Source of the DNA: Isoetes taiwanensis
Lineage: Eukaryota; Streptophyta; Lycopodiopsida; Isoetales; Isoetaceae
Length of the DNA stretch: 64,000 nucleotides
NCBI GenBank assembly: GCA_021234155.1
Contig: JAJEKV010000170.1
Span: forward strand, 374,001 to 438,000
Reading direction: 5' to 3'
The notes beneath the pieces were generated by a model that saw nothing but the letters and a program-made list of their open reading frames with translations, did not search any database and had not been told where the DNA came from. Below are positions 1-15,540 of this stretch, piece after piece. Made by a program: the position numbers and the translations under genes. How positions within the stretch are numbered: position 1 is the stretch's first letter; every line of letters begins with the position of its first letter.

Positions 1-5647
<5,647 letters not shown>

Positions 5648-5707
5648 TTAATGTCAATGGTAGTTATGTGTTGGTTGTTAATGTCAATGGTTGTTATGTG
5701 TTGGGGG
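5648..5707. repeat. 30-bp tandem repeat, two copies
   Basis: The phrase TTAATGTCAATGG followed by T(A/T)GTTATGTGTTGG starts at 5648 and again at 5678, giving two adjacent 30-bp units with one main mismatch. A third weaker partial match (ATGTTGGATGTTAATGG) follows near 5719. Confidence 0.8.
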
Positions 5708-6041
5708 ATTTAATTTTTATATGTTGGATGTTAATGGTTTGTGTTGCAAAAAAAATTTTAGGCCCCTTCGAATTATAACCAGAAAAAATTTTTAGAATTC
5801 AAACCAGAAAAAAACTAGAATTCATTTGAGGCTTTCATCACCTGTAGCTTTTGAATTTCATCACAATAAAACAAATAGAACATAAGTAAAAGTTACCATA
5901 AAGATAGAGCAGATTGATCCCATTATTCTGAAAGTCATAAAGTTTGCAACATCCATACACAAACATTTTTCAACTGGAATTTAATAGCAGCCTTTGGCCT
6001 CCATGGATTCTTGTGGTGAGAAACCAAAGTGGAAAACTTTT

Positions 6042-6815
6042 CTGCTTGTTAGCACAAGGATCTAGAAGCCTTGGAATTTGCTTAATAACTGCCTCAAAAT
6101 CTAAAAATGCATGGTAATTTTTTGCAAGCTTCATTCGGAATGAGCCATAAAACAATATCCAATAGCGCAATCTTGTATTAATCAGCTGGTAGGATGTGAA
6201 AGCCTACCAAACCCGGCCGAAAATTTCTGTTTTAGCATAGATAACTTAACCAAACATATCCATACCATACACTATCAAAAAGATCTCGGAGAGAGCTTTC
6301 CAACGCAATAAAAATCATCTCAAACAGAGCTCTGGACCAAAAGTTATGATAAGAAATGTGTTGCCGGCGGGAAACTGCACTACATGCGCCCTTCAAGCCG
6401 TTCATGTGCCTATTATGCACCACACATACTGCTTGTTAGCAGAAGGATCTAGAAGCTTGGAATTTGCTTAATAACCGCCTCAAAATCTAAAAATGCATGG
6501 TAATTTTTTGCAAGCTTCATTCGGAATGAGCCATAAAACAATATCCAATAGCGTAATCCTGTATTACTCAGCTGGTAGGATGTGAAAGCCTACCAAACCC
6601 GGTCGAAAAATTGCTATTTTAGCATAGATAACTTAATCAAACATATCCATATCATACACTATCAAAAAGATCTCGGAGAGAGCTTTCCAACGCAATAAAA
6701 ATCATCTCAAACAGAGCTCTGGATCAAAAGTTATGATAAGAAATGTGTTGCCGGCGGGAAACTCCATTACATGCGCCCTTCAAGCCCTTCATGTGCCCAT
6801 TATGCACCACACACA
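6042..6815. repeat. 387-bp direct tandem duplication
   Basis: The sequence from CTGCTTGTTAGCA at 6042 to CACCACACATA is repeated from 6429 to about 6815. The copies are about 95% identical by eye; one clear difference is GAAGCCTTGG versus GAAGCTTGG. No protein reading is shared. Unequal crossing-over or tandem insertion would explain it, and the near identity argues for a recent event. Confidence 0.9.
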
Positions 6816-6913
6816 CAAAAAGAGGGCTTTGGTTGGGAGCCATTGGTTGTTGACCATTATGCACCACACGCACAAAAAAAGGGCTTTTGTTGTGAGTCAT
6901 TGGTTGTTGACCA
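6797..6913. repeat. 57-bp tandem repeat, two copies
   Basis: Starting inside the end of the 387-bp duplication, CCATTATGCACCACAC begins at 6797 and again at 6854. Each copy ends with CATTGGTTGTTGA. The copies differ at a few bases and by one A in an A-run. Confidence 0.85.
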
Positions 6914-8033
6914 TTAGAAAAAAAAAGGTAAAATCAATGGCTCAGAAATGGTGCACTCTAGATGTACGCATCAGTACATCTATTTGAATACGTCACGAAA
7001 TCATAGGAAAACCTTAGTGAAAAGCGTACAAAAACACAAAGATAACCCCCTGTTATTATGCTACAAAACCACAAAGAAAACCCCCTTAGAAGCCAGCTAT
7101 AAGCACGATGCGGGTATTAAAAAGAACAAGAGAAGCCCGCTAGAAGGCTACATAGTCCTATGCGTCTGTTTGTTGGCAGCACCCACTTTTGGGAGCTCGC
7201 AGGATACTACACAAGTCCGGGGGCCTCACGGCCTGAGGGACGTTAATGTATATTCTATTCTATTCTATTCTATTCTATTCGTTCTTCCACATGGCCTTGA
7301 CTCTGTTTGCCATGCCATGGATCCCAGTTGTACACTCCATCAGTTTGTAGGCATATTACCCTTGCCCCAACTCTCACATTTGGAGCTTACAAAATTTCAT
7401 AAAAGCAACATCTAACTTCCAAAAGTTTCTTTTTCTTATAATTGCATCATTTGACTGGCTAAATACCTCATAGAAATTGCATTAAAATCTTTAAAAGACA
7501 ACATTTTAATACAACCATGCCCATCAGGGTGACTCAAGTGTGGATCTGTTATTCAGTTGGTAGACAAAAAAAGCCTAAGCTTGCGCAAGGAGAAGATGCA
7601 TCCATTTCACAAGCCTTATGAATATTAAAGCAAGAGTTAGATTATAAAAAATTATGCACAAAATCCCAAGTGTTTCTTAAGAACACTGTGCCATTTGAGG
7701 TTTGTTCAGCTGTAGGAGAGGTTAAAGATGTTGATGCCGCATTTCCCAACTTCTTGAATGGAACATGACTTATTGCATCACTTATTGTACATGTACTTAG
7801 TGGAAATTTGATACAGTTGATTATATTTTTGGAATTCTTTTTTTTGAGTCGAAGTGTTTACTGAATGGCCAATGCAAAAATAACCAAATTATAAAACATT
7901 TGAGGTGTTGAAATTCCATGGCAAAATAGCAAATAAAGAACAGCATTATCATAGCACAAAGCACTCAAATTGATGATAATAACCCCAGCATAAACTTCAT
8001 TGTCAGTACATACCACCAAGTATAAACGTCAAA
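6914..8033. other. Non-coding stretch with a (TATTC)6 microsatellite
   Basis: TATTC is repeated six times at 7251-7280. The 155-codon frame at 6948-7415 runs straight through this microsatellite and has no recognisable domain, so I do not call it a gene. The rest is AT-rich and featureless. Confidence 0.5.
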
Positions 8034-8062
8034 GCCCGGCGTTGTCGGGCAACCGTTACTAG
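8034..8062 (+). mobile_element. Probable Helitron 3' terminus
   Basis: A hairpin GCCCG-(GCGTTGT)-CGGGC at 8034-8050 is followed eight bases later by CTAG at 8059-8062 and then T. Plant Helitrons characteristically end in a short GC-rich hairpin, a few bases, and CTRR next to a host T. The matching 5' end, which should start TC after a host A, was not located, so element length is unknown. It could be chance, but hairpin, spacing and CTAG|T all fit. Confidence 0.45.
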
Positions 8063-8477
8063 TTTATTTTAAATTTGTTTTATGAGTTGTTTTTCAAATG
8101 TACCTACTACCTAGTCAATACAATAACCATTTAAGTATTTATAGTGCACTAACTTACAATGATAAATTGCATATAATACAACAAATTACAATAAGTAATG
8201 ATTACCCATTACAAAGCTGGACAACTTTGGTAAAACAATTCGATCAATTCTAACTATTTTTAAATAACCAAGGTGAAGCCTTCTAACTATTTTTAAACAA
8301 ACAAGACGACGTTAAAACTTGGCAAGTCAAAGGGAAAAAGGTCTTAAACAATCCTTCGTAGACAAGACCTTCCTAAAATTTCGACAACTTGAAGCAAGAA
8401 AATCTAACCAATTCTAGCTATTTCTTAAAAAACAATACCTTGCCGAAATCTTCTGGTGTGCCTTTTGCTAGTTCCCT

Positions 8478-8990
8478 TTTTTTTTCTGGAGGAAAAGGAA
8501 GGGTTTTATATTAATCATAACTTAAAACATACATAGGTAAGGCGTGAAGCCTTTACAATATAAGAAAAGGAAAATCCTTGACATATAAATTGTAGAACCA
8601 TGGAGCATCAGAAAATCATCACCAAGAATATGAAATCTGTCCAATTGAAGCAGATAAGTAACAAGATAAAAAGAGAGCAAAAGGAACACAGAGTGGCAAA
8701 TTGGCAAAGCAAGAGAGGCTAGAGAGGAAAGGAACTCAAGGCAAGGAAGGTGGAACAGCTGGGGATCCAGAAATGAGTGAGTGACAGCGGAAGGCATATT
8801 GTAAGAAGGTGTAGCAAGCCAATCGATTGCAGACTATGCCTGAGCAAGAAGTAACAATCATTAATAAGGACCTGCATAATATCCAGCAACACTTTAGTAC
8901 AAGTTTCACATCTTCCCTTATGATAGTAATACATAGAGCGCAGACAGCAGAACTGATTCTCTGTGAGTAGGCGATTCTGGGAACCAATAA
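8478..8990 (-). mobile_element. Probable LINE 3' fragment with poly(A)
   Basis: Read on the minus strand, a stretch of broken open frames ends in a leader-like tail (TAATATAAAACCCTTCC, then a CTCC block) and a run of A at about 8478-8490 on the plus strand complement. Plant L1-type LINEs commonly end this way. No zinc-knuckle or reverse transcriptase motif survives, so the call rests on the tail. Confidence 0.35.
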
Positions 8991-9199
8991 ACTTGTGAAT
9001 AATGAACGCGTTATAGGCTTCTCAAAGCAGAAATTTCAGATGGAAAGTGGCCCTCGCTGCTTTGCACGAGGTACGTGTATGCTTATTGGGGATCTCATGA
9101 GGAAGCTGACCTTATTGCTGCAAAAGAATGAATTTTGGTCAATCAATGAATCAAAGCAAACCAATGTTGTTAAAAAACCCATTTTTTATTTTTGAAGTA

Positions 9200-9608
9200 C
9201 TTCTATAAACATCCTCACGTTTTTTAAAGGGTTTTTATGATTTGGCATGGCCAAAAAATAAAAAATAAAAAAATTGCACATTCTCTGCGCTCCTTTATTG
9301 GACATATTTGCTACTGTTAAAATACACATTTTTGCTACAAGTTATAAGACGTATCATGCCAACAAGTAAATCAAAAGCTTATGCTACTATTAGAAACTAT
9401 TAAGTTCAAGTACAAAGATATCATAGCTATTTTGCCATGCAACTCTTAAGAAAGTTCAGAAAAACATTATTATAGAGGTTAAGAAGTATAAGAATTTTAT
9501 ATACAAAGATAAATAAGTTCAAGAATATCATATATTTGGATTAAAAAAATCACAGTCTAAGGATTTTTAAAGATTTTTAAGATTTTAAAGATTTTTAACG
9601 TATTTTAT
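9200..9608. other. AT-rich stretch, no gene
   Basis: Very AT-rich sequence with low-complexity repeats of AAAGATTTTT and AAGATTTT near 9558-9600 directly upstream of the copia fragment. No coding signal. Confidence 0.5.
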
Positions 9609-11024
9609 ATGAAATACATTTTTTCTGATGGAATAGTGTCAAAGCACAAAGCTAGACTTGTAGCCAAGGGTTTTGCATAGAAAAAAGGCTTAGATTATGA
9701 TGAAGTCTTTGCTCCCGTAGCCAGAATGTCCACTATTAGATCAGTCATAGCTGTTGCTGCGATGAAAGGTTGGCCAATGTTTCAAATGGACATTAAGTCT
9801 GCTTTTTTGAATGGTGATTTGGAGGAAGAGGTCTATATGACTCAACCTCCAGGATTTGTTGTTCAAGGGAAGGAGCAGTTGGTTTGTCATTTGAAGAAAA
9901 GCATTTATGGCTTGAGGCAGGCTCCAAGATGTTGGCATACGAAAATTAATGCTTTCTTTCTTGAGCAGGGGTTCAGCAAAAGTGCAGCAGACCCCAATCT
10001 TTATTACAAATCACATGAAGGCCGAATGTGCATTGTGGTTTTATATGTTGATGATTTGATCATCACAGGAGATGATGATGTGCTGATTTCTACATTGAAG
10101 TTGGAGTTATCTTCGTCCTTCGAGATGACTGACCTTGGCCTTATGCATTACTGTTTAGGTGTAGAAGTGTGGCAGCACTCAGATGGCATCTATCTTTCTC
10201 AGCAGAAATATATCAAAGAAATGTTACAAAGAAGATCGTATGCAAGATTGCAAGGTCTGTGGCAAGTCCTTTTGATCCAGGCACAAGGCTTGAGCTTGAT
10301 TTCGATGGTGAGGAGTGTGATCCCACACTCTATCGAAGCTTGATAGGGGCATTGATATATCTCACAGTCACTAGACCTGATATCTCTTTTGCTGTGGGAG
10401 TGCTGAGCAGATTCATGAGCAATCCTGGCGCTTACCTTTGGAAGGGTCGCTAAAAGATTGTCGGCATATATCGAAGGGGACTTCCACAGAAGGTCTCTTT
10501 ATCGAGGTCCTCGATTTCAAGTGAAAGTCTTTGTTGATGCGGATCATGCTAACTGTCATGATAGCGGGGAGGTCCACATGAGGGATGGTCACGTTCATAG
10601 GGCCTAATGTGTTGACATGGTTGTCCAAAAGAGCAGTCTACAATGTCAATCAAACACCACGGAGGCGTAATTCAAAGCACTCAGTGTTGGGATGCAGGAA
10701 TTGTTGTGGCTTAAACATTTGTGGACAGATCTGCAGGTACCTCCATCCTCGGTTGTTATATTGTGTGACAATACAAGCACCATCCATCTTGCCAAGGACG
10801 CTAAGTACCACCCAAAGACAAAACACCTTGACACCCACTTGTGTTTTGTCCGTGAGCAGATCCAAATGGGATCTTCTCAACTTGTTCATTGCTCCTCACA
10901 GGATCAGTTTGCTGATGGCTTTACCAAACCATTAGTTGGATCTAAGTTCGTCAATGTGAAGGAGAGCTTGGGCATGAAGAAATTGCAGCTGAGGGGAGAG
11001 AAGAATTACCTTGGTTTCAGCTGA
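9609..11024 (+). pseudogene. copia pol: reverse transcriptase and RNase H remnant
   Basis: The reading starts in the RT fingers (KARLVAKGFA, one stop, then DEVFAPVARM) and continues through MDIKSAFLNGDLEEEVYM, YGLRQAPRCW and the intact catalytic box LYVDDLIITG near 10045-10075. Around 10230 a frameshift moves the frame to LYRSLIGALIYLTVTRPDI. Further shifts at 10450-10690 scramble the start of RNase H, and the frame returns at 10692 with QELLWLKHLWTDL, LCDNTSTIHLAKD and the copia C-terminal HLDTHLCFVREQI. It is clearly Ty1/copia, with at least three frame breaks, so it cannot make a working polyprotein. Confidence 0.93.
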
Positions 11025-11060
11025 TTTTCTTCTGCTTAGTCAGCAACATTTAAGGGAGAG

Positions 11061-11413
11061 TGTTGAAATATAAATATGCTGACTAAGCATAATGTGCTGA
11101 AACAGCAGTGGTTCAACACTTAGCACACAGTCTTTGAGAAGGTCTTTGAAATGTATGTAAGGCAAAGCACTTTGTCAAGATCGAGCACCAATCCTAAATC
11201 AGTGCCATAATTAGTGGGCGGTGGTTAAACGGTAGACTACTATTCTTAGTCTCACCGGTTGTATATATTGATTGTATGTTATATACTATGCAATGCTCAG
11301 AAGTAGAGATTGTATTTCCTATTGCTTTTCTCAATAGAGTTATTCTTGTTCTTCTATTCTATCTCTTTAGTCGATCTTGCGGGGTTTGTGCTGGTTTTGC
11401 ACTAGTTCTATCA
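11061..11413 (+). repeat. copia LTR (353 bp)
   Basis: It begins TGTTGAAATATAAATATGC directly after the purine-rich tract and ends TATCA, matching the TG...CA rule. What follows, ACTGGTACCATAGAC, resembles the initiator-Met primer binding site normally found after a 5' LTR. The LTR may therefore come from a tandem or recombined element. Start is firm, end inferred. Confidence 0.65.
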
Positions 11414-11419
11414 ACTGGT

Positions 11420-12558
11420 ACCATAGACTCCCCTGCCCACTTGAGCAACTCTGCCTACATACCATCCAGGTCCGTTGCTTTCCCATTGGCCAAACGCTGC
11501 AGATCCTGGGTAACATCATCCTCTGTGATTTCTAATGTCGGACCATTCTGTGGGGGTATGAGTGCTCGTATCCCTTGAGGATCATAGAGTTACTGCAAGT
11601 ATTGTTCCCACTGCTCATTAGTGATGTTCCCCGTAGGCTGGGCTGGCTTTCGAAGAACCTTGCGCCAAAAGGTTCTAGGATGGCTTTCCAACATGTAAAA
11701 CATTTCCCTTTGATGAAGTGCAATGTATTGAGATTTCTTTGCCTTCAAGAAAGCACGATATTGTGTGGTGGCATGTGGGTGCATTGCAGGATCTGTGATC
11801 TGGCGGAGCCGGCATTTGTATTCCTTACACTCAGCATCAAACCACCGATTACGCGGGAATGTTGCAGTCCCTGTGACACTTCTCGGGCATGCTATCCCAA
11901 AACATCTTTCTGCGACAGTACCAAGGAGCTCAATCAGCTGACCCGTTTGCTACTCTAGCGTGGGGGCCTGCAAAATTCCTGAAAGGTCATCTATGAGCAT
12001 ATCAGCATAATCCTTTGCCTGCTCATAATCCAATCGCAAGCGAGGTATACGAGGAGCTGTCGCAGAAGGGGTTCTAGCAGCCTGCCAAGCCAACTGCAGG
12101 TAGAGTGGAAAATGATCTTAGTCAGTCTCCTCATCTCTACTGTCTGTGCCTACCCGAAAGTGGTTGATCAAATGTACATCCTGCTCAACGACTAATAGAT
12201 AGTCCACCACACTAGATCCTCCACTCTGATTCTCTTGTCTGCAGGTGCACTTACAGGAGGAAGGCCACTGTGCCAGGTCATTACAAATTACCAAGTCAAA
12301 GACACCACATAGTAGAAGCAACTGCCTGCCAAAGCGCGTGACCTGACTATCATCTGATGTTCGTGGCCAAGCCGCCTCCGCAGGGCGCAGCTGTAACACA
12401 TCCTGAGCCAAAGGATCAAGTCTCATGGGCTGCTCTACTCCTGTCCGTGCATTGACGTCCCCAAGGAGTACCACACTACCCAACTGTCTATGTTGTTGTA
12501 TGTCATCATATAGATCGAGGAGAGGTATTAACAGCACACTCAAAATCATAAAAGGCAA
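11420..12558 (-). pseudogene. LINE endonuclease and EN-RT linker remnant
   Basis: Minus-strand reading. At 12558-12118 an open frame of about 146 residues carries VVLLGDVNARTG and SVVDYLLVVEQ, hallmarks of the apurinic-type endonuclease of L1-like retrotransposons (the GDxNA and DY motifs). Downstream, after stops and shifts, 11784-11420 reads FWRKVLRKPAQPTGNI and ITEDDVTQDLQRLANGKATD, the typical linker just before reverse transcriptase. A related copy lies on the plus strand at 19845-20304. Several stops show it is dead. Confidence 0.85.
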
Positions 12559-13532
12559 AACCTGGTAGTTGATGTTTCAAAGAGGAACTATCCATTTGCT
12601 TACTTTTATTAATCCAAAATCTGATGAAGTCCATAAGTGGAGATTGGAGACCTGAAGTAGCTTTCCATACATTCTTGGCCCCTAGAACTTGAGCCTGCCG
12701 ATGTAGACACTTACATCCTAGCCCTTTTCCCTTCCTACTATGAGTCAGATCTTTCCAAGAGACCAGGTGAGTGCCGTGCCAAATAAAATCTCTAATACAT
12801 TGCTCAATTTTGTTGTATGAGGCCTTATCTGCTATCAGGGCTGAAGAGAAGTAGACATGACTACATGCCAACGCAGAATTAGCAATGAGAATTCTACCCG
12901 CAAGGGATAAAGAACCCTTGAGAAGAAGGAGCTTCTCCCTGATCCTATTAATCAGAGGCTGCCATGCAACTTTTAGGGACATATGCACAGCAAGGGGAAG
13001 ACCAAGAAGCAAGTAATGTCCATCAGGGACAAACTTAATTCCATGAGTATCTAGGTGTGGCCAAGGTCTATCAGAGAGAATTGAACATTTGAAGAGATTA
13101 AGCAGGATCCCAAAGGCCAAACCTATCCATGAAGTTAGTAAAATTGTTGTTATCAGCCTTAATCATAACAAAGGTGTCATTAGTATATTGGAGAATAGAA
13201 AGTTGTTTAGGAGAATCAGGCATGGAGAGACCTTGGAGAAGCCCTTTATGTTGATAACAGAGAACCATTTTAGTGAGGATTTCAGCTGCAATAATGAAAT
13301 GGTAAGGTACAAAAGGACATCCCTGCCTCACCCCTCTCTTAATGGGAAAAAATTCCCCTGGAGAGCCATTAATGAGGACACAAGAAGAGGCATTTTGGTT
13401 GATGCCCATGATAAGCTTAATGAGGTAGGAATGGATACCAATGTGAACAAGGGATTTCTCCAAGAAGGCCCAAGAAATACAGTCATATGCATGCTTAAAA
13501 TCAAGTTTAAGAAGGACAACAATCCTGCTTAG
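12540..13532 (-). pseudogene. LINE reverse transcriptase remnant
   Basis: Minus-strand reading with two overlapping frames. 13463-13098 contains GVRQGCPFVPYHFIIAAEIL, the RQGCP box of non-LTR reverse transcriptase, and LQYTNDTFVM where the YADD catalytic box should be, so the first aspartate is lost. After a frame change 13120-12506 continues with LLGLPLAVHMSLKVAWQPLI, KGSLSLAGRILIANSAL and IRDFIWHG, which match the RT thumb and connector. The 3' junction with the endonuclease piece near 12540 is out of the normal EN-RT order, so two LINE insertions or a rearrangement abut here. Confidence 0.88.
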
Positions 13533-14379
13533 TTAACCTGTTCCAAAAATGTCTTTCAGTGGGGTTACGCAAATCTTTATCTTATACAAATTAATACACA
13601 ACTCCAAATGACAACTCCAAATTTTCTAAATGGTTGTTTGAAGCATGTTTTAATCATGGAGGAATAACTTTGTGCAAGGCATCGAATTGCTTTGAAGGAT
13701 CTCTCCAAGATCTGCCTAGCACTAGATTCATTCTTTGTGAGGACATTGTTCCACAAGAAAAAAATATCTACAAAACCCATTTCAATTGCAAACTATAGTC
13801 CTCGCCAAACTTTGTGCAGTTGAAAACTTTGTGGCATCTTCATTAGAAATCTTCTACTTTCTTGAGATTCGAACCTTAGCACCATCAATTTAAAGTTTTG
13901 CCCTTTCTACAATTGAAATTTTGTGGCATCTTCAAGAGATCTTCCACTTTCTTACAATTCATCCTTTAACACCATCAATTATACTCCACCACTTAATCCT
14001 TTGATCTTTTATATTTATAAATTGAATACTCCACCACTTAGTTATCGTTTATCGTATATTTTCTTTCTTGACAATATTAATGATCTTTGGGTTGCCCTTG
14101 TTTTGAGTAAATATTTCTATAAAATTCATAGTTGGCTAATGGGAAACATCATTTGGATATGGATATATGGAATTACTTGCTAATTGTTCGGTCAAATTTG
14201 TGACCATTGCAATGGAGAATGCGGTGGAGAAAGGTCTTTATCGGGTGTGGATGGCCACCCATATCAGATCGTGTGTTGCAATGACGGACATGTAGTGATC
14301 TTTATGCACTTTCACAAGAATTTGCTCTTTGTTTGATCATTTTTATGGTTCTTATATGTGTTTGATCATTCTTGTGGCT
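13533..14379. other. AT-rich spacer between LINE and copia remnants
   Basis: No coding pattern. Short imperfect repeats of TTTTGTGGCATCTTC..GATCTTCCAC occur near 13830 and 13920, and of ATACTCCACCACTTA near 13980 and 14025. The start of the following copia LTR was not found in it. Confidence 0.4.
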
Positions 14380-14562
14380 CTTGTCGTAATTAGCTATGAC
14401 ATATGGTTGGTAATGGGAGCAATTAATATTGACTGCCCTTTGTATATCTTGTATTCTCACATAAGTTTCAATATAATTCATCTTTGCCTTTGTTTTGGGA
14501 GCTTGTGCTCTTGGATATCAGCGTGCATCCCCTTTTCTCCCTTTCTTGGTGCAGCCTTGACA
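14380..14562 (+). repeat. 5' LTR, left-truncated
   Basis: Matches the right part of the 3' LTR (18350-18484) from the TGTC(G/A)TAATTAGCTATG phrase onward and ends CTTGACA. The left half seen in the 3' LTR is absent upstream. It is followed at 14563 by TGGTACCAGGAC, a good match to the copia Met-tRNA primer binding site. Confidence 0.75.
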
Positions 14563-14639
14563 TGGTACCAGGACACTAGGTGGACTGAGATCAACACAGT
14601 AATGGAGAAAGATGTAAACTACAACTAGATTATCTTTTC

Positions 14640-15540
14640 TGGCACTCATGTGATTCAAATCTCTGACGGCATAGGTTTTTAGCAATAGAAGAGAAAATGA
14701 CTGTCATTCTTAAGGCTGAAGGAGTTTGAAAAATTGTTAATGGCCAAGAACCAGCACCTGAGCTTGCATCAGATGGCAAGAACAAATATGTTCTTGATGC
14801 TTAGCGGCGGCATGACAAGGCTATCGCTATGATTGGGCTTTCTATCGTTGAATCTCTTCTTGGTGAGGTTCAAATGGAGAAAAGTCATGATTTATGGAAG
14901 GCTCTAGGCCAAAAGCATCAAAAGAAGCACATACACAAATTGGGCATTTGTATGCTGAAGTGATAAATATGTGTTGGAAAGAGACCGAGAGTTTTGATAA
15001 ATGCGCAGACTGTATGAAGAACACTTTTCGGCAAATTGAAGCTTCTGCAGAAGAGGATAAGATCACTTCTTCATTACAATTATTTTTCTTACTTAGACCC
15101 TTATCCAATTCATTTTACGCAGCTTAGACCTCAACTGTGCAATCAACTCTGTCAGGGAGGCGCTTATGATGAGGAAGGATGCCGGGATTATCAAAGAGAG
15201 CACAATGTTTTCTTTGCAGGTCATTCTAAGCCCAAGTCCTATGCAAAAGAGAATGAGAAAGCTAAGAAAAGGAAGAATAACAGTAGTAGCAATACTTTTA
15301 AAGCTGCTGATAACAAAGGCACATCACACAAGCAACAAACTTGTGACTATTGCAAGAAAGGCAATCATACCACAGCAGAATGTAGAAAGAAGATGAAGCA
15401 TCTTGAGCACATGCGAAAAGATTTGGAGACAAAGAAAACTTCAGCCAATGTGATACATGTAGCCAATGTGGTTCCTTACAGCGTGAATTATGTTTATTTT
15501 TGTAAACAAGTGGCAGCTCCTCGCTCTATCAAATTCATCG
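14640..15540 (+). pseudogene. copia gag remnant with zinc knuckle
   Basis: Broken Gag frames cover this span. The clear landmark is CDYCKKGNHTTAEC at 15342-15383, a CX2CX4HX4C zinc knuckle that packages RNA in copia nucleocapsid. It sits in a 175-codon frame (15036-15563) with a lysine-rich flank (KENEKAKKRKN). Upstream parts of the capsid domain are split by stops. Confidence 0.8.

Larger units (their letters stand above)
9609..11413 (+). mobile_element. Ty1/copia retrotransposon, 5'-truncated
   Basis: The 3' part of a copia element: decayed pol (reverse transcriptase and RNase H), a purine-rich stretch (TTAAGGGAGAG) at 11050-11060 and an LTR from 11061. gag, protease, integrase and the 5' LTR are missing, since AT-rich unrelated DNA lies immediately upstream. 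It is followed by minus-strand LINE sequence. Confidence 0.85.

Noticed and set aside
6948-7415. 155-codon plus-strand frame
   Set aside because: It passes through a (TATTC)6 microsatellite and has no recognisable composition or motif of a protein.
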